From positions 1-11,407 of the forward strand of contig JAPDQM010000127.1 of NCBI GenBank assembly GCA_034505795.1: a DNA stretch of 11,407 nt. Direction: 5' to 3'. The translations under genes and the position numbers were made by a program. The notes under the pieces were generated by a model. The model ran no database searches, was not told the origin of the DNA, and saw only the letters and a list, made by a program, of their open reading frames with translations. Positions 1-5,972 of this stretch are shown piece after piece. The stretch comes from Thermofontimicrobium_A sp034505795 (lineage in GTDB: Bacteria; Zhuqueibacterota; Zhuqueibacteria; Thermofontimicrobiales; Thermofontimicrobiaceae). Each line of letters begins with the position of its first letter. Positions within the stretch are counted from its first letter, which is position 1.

Positions 1-72
1 GGCTTTATCCATAGCGCTGATCGAAGAGAATATCAGGACGGCAAACAGCAAAATGAGTAGCAATTTGTTCAT
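1..72 (-). CDS. N-terminus of a small exported protein (partial, runs off the left edge)
   Basis: Only the first 24 codons are visible. They read MNKLLLILLFAVLIFSSISA followed by MDKA: a lysine at position 3, a hydrophobic core of about 14 residues, and a small-residue SISA end typical of a Sec signal peptide. The ATG at 70-72 is supported by a strong Shine-Dalgarno AAAGGAGG four bases upstream. There is no cysteine near the end of the signal, so a soluble periplasmic, outer-membrane or secreted protein is more likely than a lipoprotein. The mature protein lies outside the window, so its function cannot be given. It is preceded by a near-consensus sigma-54 promoter with enhancer-like sites, which suggests conditional, activator-dependent expression. 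Confidence 0.8.
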   Translation of the reverse strand, partial: MNKLLLILLFAVLIFSSISAMDKA

Positions 73-76
73 ATAG

Positions 77-84
77 CCTCCTTT
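77..84 (-). promoter_or_regulatory. Strong Shine-Dalgarno of the left-edge gene
   Basis: The minus strand reads AAAGGAGG four bases before the ATG at 72. It matches the anti-Shine-Dalgarno core almost perfectly and fixes the start of the partial exported protein. Confidence 0.85.
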
Positions 85-121
85 GCTATGTGAAGGGTAG
101 TGGTTTACGAACTTGACTTTC

Positions 122-137
122 GCAAATACAGTGCCAA
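122..137 (-). promoter_or_regulatory. Sigma-54 (RpoN) -24/-12 promoter
   Basis: The minus strand reads TTGGCACTGTATTTGC. This matches the sigma-54 consensus TTGGCAC-N5-TTGC at every defined core position, with the obligatory GG and GC separated by exactly ten bases. Taking the C at 122 as -12 puts the transcription start near 110, leaving a leader of about 38 bases before the ATG at 72. Sigma-54 promoters need an AAA+ activator bound upstream, and this window encodes one (4482-5972). That this activator acts here is inference. Confidence 0.75.
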
Positions 138-191
138 TGGGAATTAAAAAAAATCGAATCGCTTTTGATTATTTCTAATTTTTTAGATTTT

Positions 192-204
192 AATCAATTG
201 TTTG
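192..204 (+). promoter_or_regulatory. IHF-consensus site between enhancer and promoter
   Basis: AATCAATTGTTTG fits the E. coli IHF consensus WATCAA-N4-TTR at every position. It lies in AT-rich DNA centred near -88 relative to the predicted start, where IHF usually bends DNA between a sigma-54 enhancer and its promoter. The consensus is short and A/T-rich, so a chance match is possible, and this lineage's IHF/HU specificity is not known. Confidence 0.4.
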
Positions 205-246
205 AAGTGAAAAGGCAATTTTGAATTTTAATCACGGATTTCTTGC

Positions 247-263
247 TGCGAATAATTTTCGCA
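247..263. promoter_or_regulatory. 17-bp dyad, candidate activator-binding (UAS) site
   Basis: TGCGAA-TAATT-TTCGCA is a perfect 6-bp inverted repeat with a 5-bp spacer, centred near -145 from the predicted sigma-54 start. Fis-type HTH domains of sigma-54 activators bind dyads of about this size at -100 to -200. A further TTCGCA half-site overlaps the -12 region (119-124). As an alternative, the dyad could be a hairpin in an RNA. On the minus strand it is not followed by a U-run, so it is not a terminator for the gene ending at 410. Confidence 0.45.
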
Positions 264-409
264 TTTGAGCATTTTTTGCACAATCCGGAAGTGCTATAAT
301 TCTCTGTTGGCGACAGTACGGTGATGGCAGTAAATTTTCGCCGGCCATAATCCGATCGATGGAAGCTGAGGTTGGTAGTCGGGGCGTTAGAACAAAAATC
401 AATCAGCAG

Positions 410-1204
410 TTAGAATGAGAAGTGAAACGCCAGATGCCAGTTTTGCTCATGCCATTGCACCGAAACCGGCCGAAAAGATTTATTAGGTTCGCAGAGCAGG
501 GCATCCAGAAACGCGTATAGCCAGACACCTCCGGTTATGAGTGCAGCATTATTTCTGATCCTATAAAAATCATTGTATCGTTTATATCGCACCTCGATTT
601 GATTGGGTTCAGTGGCGTCCAGATATTGGGCGTGCGCATCTCTTTGCAGCCAATGAAAAACACCCGTTGTCAGCGCAGCAGCGGCTGCAGCGGTCGCCAC
701 GATATAGCCTTTGGGAAGATCACGTTTGTAGAATTGCCCCCACCCTGGCAAGAGCAGTGAGCGCCAGGTTGCGCCAGGCCGTGGATCGGGTACCAGTAGA
801 TAGCGATAATTTTCCAATGACTCGCCAGCAGTTGGCTTTGGGACATACACATATTTGGATTTCAGATCATTAAAGAACTGGATGATTTTGGGGGAAACGA
901 TCACCGAATCCAGTTGTGTCGAACGGTCGATGGACAGCGCTTGCTCAAATTGAACTCTGGCTTCTGGCAGGTAACCATCGATGAACGCAATCACGCCGAG
1001 AATCTTGTGGGTCTCCAGCAATTCAATTGGCGTATAGGCGGTATAATTAGCAACGATTTCGCGTCCGATTTTTTCGGCTAATTTGTAGTCAAGCTGTTGG
1101 AACGCTTGCATCAGTTGTTGGTATTTGGCCTGGGGATTCTGCGCACTGGCTCCGACCACCAGGCAGCAGCAAACGACGAAACAAATGATTTCTTTTTTGA
1201 TCAT
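410..1204 (-). CDS. TPR-containing exported membrane protein with a DUF5683-type domain
   Basis: The 264-residue protein begins with a Sec signal peptide (residues 1-21, ending GASA before Q22) that is unusually rich in cysteine (VCCCLVV). Residues 26-95 form a helical TPR-like segment (KLAEKIGREI, then ARVQFEQALSID). Residues 148-169 contain SLLLPGWGQFYKRDLPKG, which resembles the conserved start of DUF5683-type proteins, a small-membrane-protein family common in the FCB group. Hydrophobic stretches follow at about 168-185 (alanine-rich) and 218-236. The C-terminus (WHLAFHFSF) looks like a beta strand. It lies 110 bases after the Kelch gene on the same strand and is probably in the same transcript. 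The Shine-Dalgarno is weak. The biochemical function of the family is unknown; an envelope location is inferred from the signal peptide and membrane segments. Confidence 0.75.
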   Translation of the reverse strand: MIKKEIICFVVCCCLVVGASAQNPQAKYQQLMQAFQQLDYKLAEKIGREIVANYTAYTPIELLETHKILGVIAFIDGYLPEARVQFEQALSIDRSTQLDSVIVSPKIIQFFNDLKSKYVYVPKPTAGESLENYRYLLVPDPRPGATWRSLLLPGWGQFYKRDLPKGYIVATAAAAAALTTGVFHWLQRDAHAQYLDATEPNQIEVRYKRYNDFYRIRNNAALITGGVWLYAFLDALLCEPNKSFRPVSVQWHEQNWHLAFHFSF

Positions 1205-1270
1205 GGTTTGATCTTTGATTTTTGTGCCAGGGAAATTTCAAAAAAAATATTTGAGAATTATTTCCACTCA

Positions 1271-1313
1271 TCACGTATAGCGAACAATTCGCTGCTTGCC
1301 AGCTATACGGTGA
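1271..1313 (-). terminator. Hairpin directly after the Kelch gene
   Basis: TCACGTATAGC (1271-1281) pairs with GCTATACGGTGA (1302-1313), giving an 11-bp stem with one bulged G and a loop of about 20 bases that itself holds a small GCGAA/TTCGC dyad. It abuts the TAG stop of the Kelch gene (1315-1317). The nearest U-run on the minus-strand transcript is about 25 bases farther on, so this is not a textbook intrinsic terminator. It may attenuate transcription or protect the 3' end between the Kelch and DUF5683-type genes. Confidence 0.35.
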
Positions 1314-1314
1314 G

Positions 1315-2604
1315 CTATTTGACAAAGCTTAACTTTAAAACAGGACTGCGAAAATCGGTCGAGACCAGTTGGGCGAAATAGACTCCTGCAGCAACAGTGC
1401 GACCATTTTCGTCACAGCCATCCCACTGGAGCTGATGCTCGCCTGGCGCCAGCGAATGCAACGCAAATCGGCGGAGGGGCATGCCCAGGAGATTGAAAAT
1501 CACCAATTGCAAATCGGGTTCTGCTTTGGCCACCTGAAAATGAATGGTCGTTACCGTGTTGAACGGATTGGGATAATTGCGGCATAATTGATGTTGCACA
1601 GGTAGCTTGACTGCCCCATCCATTTCGTTAACCGCTGTAGGGTAAGGTCCAAGCTGGCTGGCAGCCTTTAAGACTTTCAAATTCGAATCCATGCCACCGA
1701 AAACATACAGCTTGTCCTTATAAACCGCCGACGTAAAGCCAGCCAAAGGCGCGGGTAACCTCAAATTGAATTGGGCCCATTTATCCTGCTCGGGCTCATA
1801 TAGCTCGATGGAATCGGTAAAAAATCGTTGTGTTGAAGTGGTGTCGAGAAATCGAATGCCACCCAGAATATAGATGATATTTTGCACGGTAACGGCTGAG
1901 AAATAGAATCGGGGACTGGGTAAGCTGCGCCTTGGTTCTCCACCAATACTGGTGGCAAACCGCTCCACGACATCCAGATCTTTGTCAAAGCGAAGCCCGC
2001 CCAGTGTGTAAACATAGCGCCCCACTACCAGGGACTGCATCAGAAACCGGGGCGTGATCAGATGCCATGATGCCTCCTCTTCCCATTCTTGATCTTGCTC
2101 GTCCCAATATTCAATATTATCGATGGGTGCCGGGAACAGGCCAGAGAGACTCAATCCGCCGATAGCATACATTTTTCCTTCAAAGACAATTGCATTCAGT
2201 CCTTCCCGAACGCGACGCAGCGGGGTGAACTCTTTCCAGTTTTGTGAAACCGGATCAAAAAATTCGACCGAATTCAGAATTTGACGCTCATTGTGGCCCC
2301 CAAGCACAAAAATGGTATCACGATAAACCACCGCGGCGGCATTGAATCGAGCATGAATTAGCGGCGGTATGCTGGAATCCCATTGTCCCGTCTTCAGATC
2401 ATAGCAATCCACGCTATTCAACGACGCGCCAAGCTGGCTTTTGCCACCGATGTTCCAGACCCGGTCATGGTACAAAACAGCACAATGACCAAACCGCGCA
2501 GTGGGCATGTCCGGAAGCGGTTGCCACTGTTGCCATTGCGCATGGCTGGTCGTCGCGGTGGCCAATAATAACACCATAACGATGACTAACTTTGTCGTGC
2601 TCAT
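1315..2604 (-). CDS. Secreted Kelch-repeat beta-propeller protein with C-terminal sorting/FlgD-like domain
   Basis: The product from the chosen start is 429 residues. A Sec signal peptide covers residues 1-22 (MSTTKLVIVMVLLLATATTS then HA before Q23). Six Kelch repeats follow, with the diagnostic double glycines at about 53, 102, 149, 202, 248 and 303, each preceded by a hydrophobic strand (for example IFVLGG, VYTLGG, IYILGG, LYVFGG) and followed by a motif such as VEFFDP or IELYEP. This predicts a six-bladed propeller. Residues 340-429 form a C-terminal domain opening with YPNPFN (344-349) and ending in a GVYFAQL/KLSFVK strand pair, as in type IX secretion sorting domains and FlgD-like Ig domains of FCB bacteria. 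The protein is probably surface-attached or secreted; its ligand is unknown. The ATG at 2604 has an AGGA ten bases upstream. An upstream in-frame ATG at 2679 would add 25 charged residues before the signal peptide and was rejected. Confidence 0.87.
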   Translation of the reverse strand: MSTTKLVIVMVLLLATATTSHAQWQQWQPLPDMPTARFGHCAVLYHDRVWNIGGKSQLGASLNSVDCYDLKTGQWDSSIPPLIHARFNAAAVVYRDTIFVLGGHNERQILNSVEFFDPVSQNWKEFTPLRRVREGLNAIVFEGKMYAIGGLSLSGLFPAPIDNIEYWDEQDQEWEEEASWHLITPRFLMQSLVVGRYVYTLGGLRFDKDLDVVERFATSIGGEPRRSLPSPRFYFSAVTVQNIIYILGGIRFLDTTSTQRFFTDSIELYEPEQDKWAQFNLRLPAPLAGFTSAVYKDKLYVFGGMDSNLKVLKAASQLGPYPTAVNEMDGAVKLPVQHQLCRNYPNPFNTVTTIHFQVAKAEPDLQLVIFNLLGMPLRRFALHSLAPGEHQLQWDGCDENGRTVAAGVYFAQLVSTDFRSPVLKLSFVK

Positions 2605-2851
2605 GTTGACACAATCCTGTTTGGCTGTAAAATATTTTTTGCGGTACCTATCGATTGCCTCGTCGCCGGGGCGGATCAAGTTTCGTCCATGTCCTTTCCA
2701 CCCAACAACGCTATTATCGCAGCATCAGTTCATGAATTCGTTTGCTAAAAAGATCTGGCCAATTGCTCATGAAGCTTGGCAATTTGAGCCTCTCGTCGAT
2801 GCGATGATGCCTGACGCGGTTTCCCGGGCTATTCATAAGTTCGTAATATCA

Positions 2852-2874
2852 ATTATACTCAAAAAACATGCCAA
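2852..2874 (-). promoter_or_regulatory. Possible promoter for the Kelch/DUF5683 pair
   Basis: Just after the kinase stop codon the minus strand reads TTGGCATGTTTTTTGA (2859-2874). This resembles a sigma-54 element (TTGGCAT, correct spacing) but has GA where the essential -12 GC is expected. A perfect -10 hexamer TATAAT follows at 2852-2857 without a recognisable -35. Either reading would leave a leader of about 245 bases before the Kelch ATG. The call is weak because the two signals overlap and neither is complete. Confidence 0.25.
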
Positions 2875-2878
2875 TAGC

Positions 2879-4498
2879 TTATGGTCGCTGCAAATGAATC
2901 TCTTTGCGGAGCGTCTCCCCGATGGCCACATAAAATTGTTCGCTTAGATGTTTGAGCGATGGATGCCGTATCATAAGTCGATGATTTCCAGGCGCCAGGA
3001 TAAGGTGTCGGTTCAGCGGACTGACATCGATGGAATCGCCATCGATCCAAACCTCACCCCAGGGAATGATAGATAGGTCCAGATACCCGACTTCCTGCCA
3101 CAGGTTGATGTGAATATTTTGCACAGGGCGCTCCGAAATAGTCAAATTTTTCCGGATTTGCGGAAAGCCCGGGGAATGGATTTCGAGTTCCAGCAGATGG
3201 CTGGCTGCTGCCAACACCAGCGTGCAAGGAGTCACCCCCACCGAATCACCCCGTCGAAAGATGACGGCACGTGGATCACTGGTAATCCGCAGGGATATAC
3301 TATCGCTCGCGCTGGTGATGGGTTGGGTTGAGTTATCCCGGGTAACATTTTCGGTAACCCTGTCGGCTGCAGTGCGATCCGTCGCGTTTTCTTTGTTCTC
3401 CTGGTCACGTGAACCAATCGGAATAGTTTGTTGCGCTGGTTGATCGAATTTTTCAGTTATCTGCGTGGCAGTGGAATCGGCAACCTTGGAGGAAACACCA
3501 TGGTCAGCACTCATCAGTTGAAAGACCAGGAAAATTAAAATGGCCAGCGCCACTGGAGCCAGGGCCCAGACCGCTTGCCAGCGCCGATGCAATGCCGCCT
3601 GATCTTGACGAACCGGCGCAGTTGCTACCAGCGTGGGAGGCTCATAAGCCTCTGGCGCTTGCAAAAATTTTGTCAGAATGTTCGCATCGACTTTGCTGCC
3701 CAGCGAAAATGCCAGATCTTGCAGTGCGTTCCACAGTTCCTGCGCTGATGAAAAGCGATCCTCTGGCTGTCGATTCATCAATCGGGCTACAATTCGACCG
3801 AGCGAATCGGGAACAGCGGGCTGAATGGTCAAGATGGGCATCGGCGTTAAATTAACGATGCGGTTGAACATGGTTGGTACATCAGCCGCCTGAAATGGAT
3901 TTTCGCCCGTGAGCATTTCGTAGCCAACCACTCCCAGCGAATACAGATCGCTACGATAATCGACGGTCCTGCCAAGCACCAATTCTGGCGCTAAATATGC
4001 CGGCGTCCCTTGAATTTGCAGTTGCGCCTGCTCAATGGTGGTCGAGAATCCCAGGTCGCCAAGCTTTACTTCGCCCTGGTCGGAGATAAAAATATTTTCT
4101 GGTTTGATATCCTGATGGATCAACTTGTTCTTATGGATGCTCATCAGCCCCAGGGTCACCTGCTGGAGAACGTAGAGGCAAATGTCCCATGGCAGCGCCC
4201 CATGCTGCTGCAAAAGATCCGCTAAGGTCAGTCCCTCGATAAATTCAGTGACCAGGAATGGTACGCCGTCTTCAATACCCAATTCGTGCACAGTAATCAC
4301 CTGCGGCGATCGGATTTTGGCCAGCACCAATCCTTCCTGTTTGAACCGGCCCACCAGTTCATGATCGTTGATCAGGTCGGGATTTAATTGCTTCACCAAA
4401 ACCACGCGCTCCAGCTCCGGCTGTAATGCCTTGTACACCCGGGTGATCGGCCCGTGCTGAAGTTCAGTGAACAGTCGATATTTACCGATCTGGTTCAT
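2879..4498 (-). CDS. Transmembrane Ser/Thr protein kinase (PknB-like) with two extracytoplasmic PEGA repeats
   Basis: The 539-residue protein starts with a cytoplasmic Hanks-type kinase domain (about 7-265). The catalytic set is present: K36 (VLVK), E55 in the alphaC helix, D130 and N135 in HQDIKPEN, D148 of the metal motif, APE at 170-172 and D184. Three motifs are unusual. The glycine loop is degenerate (QHGPITRVYKA), HRD is HQD so the kinase is of the non-RD type, and DFG is DLG. A juxtamembrane linker leads to one membrane helix (about 311-329). A polar, Ser/Thr-rich linker (330-398) follows, then two PEGA repeats (about 399-465 and 470-537) with the IDGDS and LAPGNHRL turns. The start is set by AAGGAG seven bases upstream and overlaps the regulator gene by 17 nt, so translation is coupled. 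A plausible role is transmitting an envelope signal to cytoplasmic targets, possibly the neighbouring sigma-54 activator. The kinase and PEGA calls are firm; the partner is inference. Confidence 0.92.
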   Translation of the reverse strand: MNQIGKYRLFTELQHGPITRVYKALQPELERVVLVKQLNPDLINDHELVGRFKQEGLVLAKIRSPQVITVHELGIEDGVPFLVTEFIEGLTLADLLQQHGALPWDICLYVLQQVTLGLMSIHKNKLIHQDIKPENIFISDQGEVKLGDLGFSTTIEQAQLQIQGTPAYLAPELVLGRTVDYRSDLYSLGVVGYEMLTGENPFQAADVPTMFNRIVNLTPMPILTIQPAVPDSLGRIVARLMNRQPEDRFSSAQELWNALQDLAFSLGSKVDANILTKFLQAPEAYEPPTLVATAPVRQDQAALHRRWQAVWALAPVALAILIFLVFQLMSADHGVSSKVADSTATQITEKFDQPAQQTIPIGSRDQENKENATDRTAADRVTENVTRDNSTQPITSASDSISLRITSDPRAVIFRRGDSVGVTPCTLVLAAASHLLELEIHSPGFPQIRKNLTISERPVQNIHINLWQEVGYLDLSIIPWGEVWIDGDSIDVSPLNRHLILAPGNHRLMIRHPSLKHLSEQFYVAIGETLRKEIHLQRP

Positions 4499-5972
4499 CT
4501 TCCCACTCCTTCAGCCGATAGTGCAGCCAGCGCCGGGAAACCCCCAGTTGCTCCGCAGTTTTGGAAATATTGTTGTTATTTTCGGCCAATAATTTTTGGA
4601 CCAATTGTTTTTCGAAATCTTTCAGCGACATCTTTTCCGGCAATTTGATTTCGGCGTCGGGCAATTGTAACGCCTCTGGATGAATGTAGACATCTTTGGT
4701 CAGAATCAATGCCCGTTCGATGGTATTCTCCAGTTCCCGGACATTCCCGGGCCAATGATAGGCAGTCAGGCGATGCATCGCCTCAGGTGTAAACCCCTGG
4801 ACGGTTTTGCCGGATTTGGCCGCGTATTTATCCAAAAAATAATGAGCCAGCAGCGGAATATCGCCTTCCCGCTGACGCAATGGTGGCAGCCAAATTTTGA
4901 TCACATTGAGCCGATAGTACAGATCTTCGCGAAACTGGCCAGTTTTAACCAATTCCTCCAGGTTCTTATTCGTTGCGGCAATGATGCGAACGTCCACCTG
5001 TCGCATATAGGTTTCGCCGATGCGTTTCACCTCACCTTCCTGGATGACGCGCAGCAGTTCCGATTGGATTTTAGGAGATAAATCGCCGATTTCGTCCAGG
5101 AAAAATGAGCCTCCATCAGCGGCTTCGAATAATCCCTTCTTGTCGGCCAGAGCGCCGGTGAAGGCGCCCTTTTTGTGGCCAAACAATTCACTTTCCAATA
5201 AATTTTCCGGCAATGCCCCGCAAAACAGGGCCATGAACGGTCGCTCTTTTCGAGGCCCATTATAGTGCAGCGCCCTGGCCACAAGCTCTTTGCCCGTGCC
5301 GCTTTCGCCCAGAATCAACACGGTTGCATCCGAATCGATCACGCTGTTGATGATCTCAAACACCCGTTTCATGGCTGGACTTCGGCCGATAATTTCTTTA
5401 ACGCCATGAACATCACGAATCTGTTTTTTTAACTGACGATTTTCTTCACGCAATGAGGCATATAGCTGGGCGTTTTCAATGGCGATGGCGGCTTGATGAG
5501 CAAAGGCGCTGATAAACGGCAAATTTTCAGCCTTGAAGCCGGCTCGCCTCTCAGTGCTATCCAGATAAATTGCACCGAGCGGTCGGGTCTTCAGCGTTAG
5601 CGGAACCGCGGCGATGGATTGGATTCGCTGGATGCGAATGCTTTTTGCATTTTGAAAACGATTGTCCAGCAACACATCATAAGAAATAATCGGAGTTCCT
5701 TTATCCAGCACTTCCTGCACCACGCTGTTAGAAATATCGCCCATGTCGCTGACTTGTTCAGCCGAAATATTTTGGGCTACCTTCAGGGTCAGCTTCTGCT
5801 CATGATCTCGGGTGAGGATGAAGCCACGCTCCGCACCCAACACCTCCATTGCAATGCGCAGAATATTTTGCAGTAGCGGCTCCAGATCCTGCAGCGTATT
5901 AATCTCCTGGCTAATTCGAGATAGCGCTTCCAATGGATTTTGAAGATTCTGTGTCATTGGATTCATTGCCAT
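4482..5972 (-). CDS. GAF-domain sigma-54-dependent transcriptional activator (bacterial enhancer-binding protein)
   Basis: The 496-residue protein has an N-terminal GAF domain (about 25-170), which is a small-ligand or redox sensor in related activators. A short coiled linker (172-190) leads to the sigma-54 AAA+ domain. Visible motifs are Walker A GESGTGKE (222-229), the sigma-54 contact loop GAFTGA (269-274), Walker B FFLDEIGDL (290-298), arginine-finger region residues R348 and R354 (FREDLYYRLNV) and WPGNVREL (407-414). A Fis-type helix-turn-helix closes the protein (about 463-490, NISKTAEQLGVSRRWLHYRL). There is no receiver domain, so control is through GAF, by a partner, or by phosphorylation. 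It should remodel sigma-54 RNA polymerase using ATP. The start at 5972 overlaps the upstream stop as TAATG and follows a GGTGGGGGG ribosome site. An in-frame ATG at 6047 lies inside the lipoprotein gene and was rejected. It is flanked by an envelope lipoprotein and a kinase in one operon. Confidence 0.95.
   Translation of the reverse strand: MAMNPMTQNLQNPLEALSRISQEINTLQDLEPLLQNILRIAMEVLGAERGFILTRDHEQKLTLKVAQNISAEQVSDMGDISNSVVQEVLDKGTPIISYDVLLDNRFQNAKSIRIQRIQSIAAVPLTLKTRPLGAIYLDSTERRAGFKAENLPFISAFAHQAAIAIENAQLYASLREENRQLKKQIRDVHGVKEIIGRSPAMKRVFEIINSVIDSDATVLILGESGTGKELVARALHYNGPRKERPFMALFCGALPENLLESELFGHKKGAFTGALADKKGLFEAADGGSFFLDEIGDLSPKIQSELLRVIQEGEVKRIGETYMRQVDVRIIAATNKNLEELVKTGQFREDLYYRLNVIKIWLPPLRQREGDIPLLAHYFLDKYAAKSGKTVQGFTPEAMHRLTAYHWPGNVRELENTIERALILTKDVYIHPEALQLPDAEIKLPEKMSLKDFEKQLVQKLLAENNNNISKTAEQLGVSRRWLHYRLKEWEDEPDR
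4506..4511 (-). promoter_or_regulatory. Shine-Dalgarno of the kinase, inside the regulator gene
   Basis: The minus strand reads AAGGAG seven bases before the kinase ATG (4498), inside the last codons of the sigma-54 activator. It supports the start and shows that kinase translation begins before the upstream gene's stop at 4482-4484. Confidence 0.8.

Larger units (their letters stand above)
73..409. other. 337-base intergenic control region
   Basis: This gene-free stretch separates the DUF5683-type gene, which ends into it, from the left-edge gene, which starts from it on the same strand. It holds the Shine-Dalgarno, a sigma-54 -24/-12 element, an AT-rich block with an IHF-consensus match at about 140-240, and a 17-bp dyad. 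A weaker GCAC/GTGC dyad lies at about 279-295. No convincing small ORF and no terminator hairpin for the DUF5683-type gene were found here. Confidence 0.7.

Noticed and set aside
1210..1230. TGGCAC on the minus strand upstream of the DUF5683-type gene, considered as a sigma-54 promoter
   Set aside because: There is no -12 GC at the required spacing, and the transcription start would fall on the start codon.
2605..2679. Upstream in-frame ATG extending the Kelch protein by 25 residues
   Set aside because: It would place a charged stretch before an otherwise perfect signal peptide, and the ATG at 2604 has its own AGGA site.
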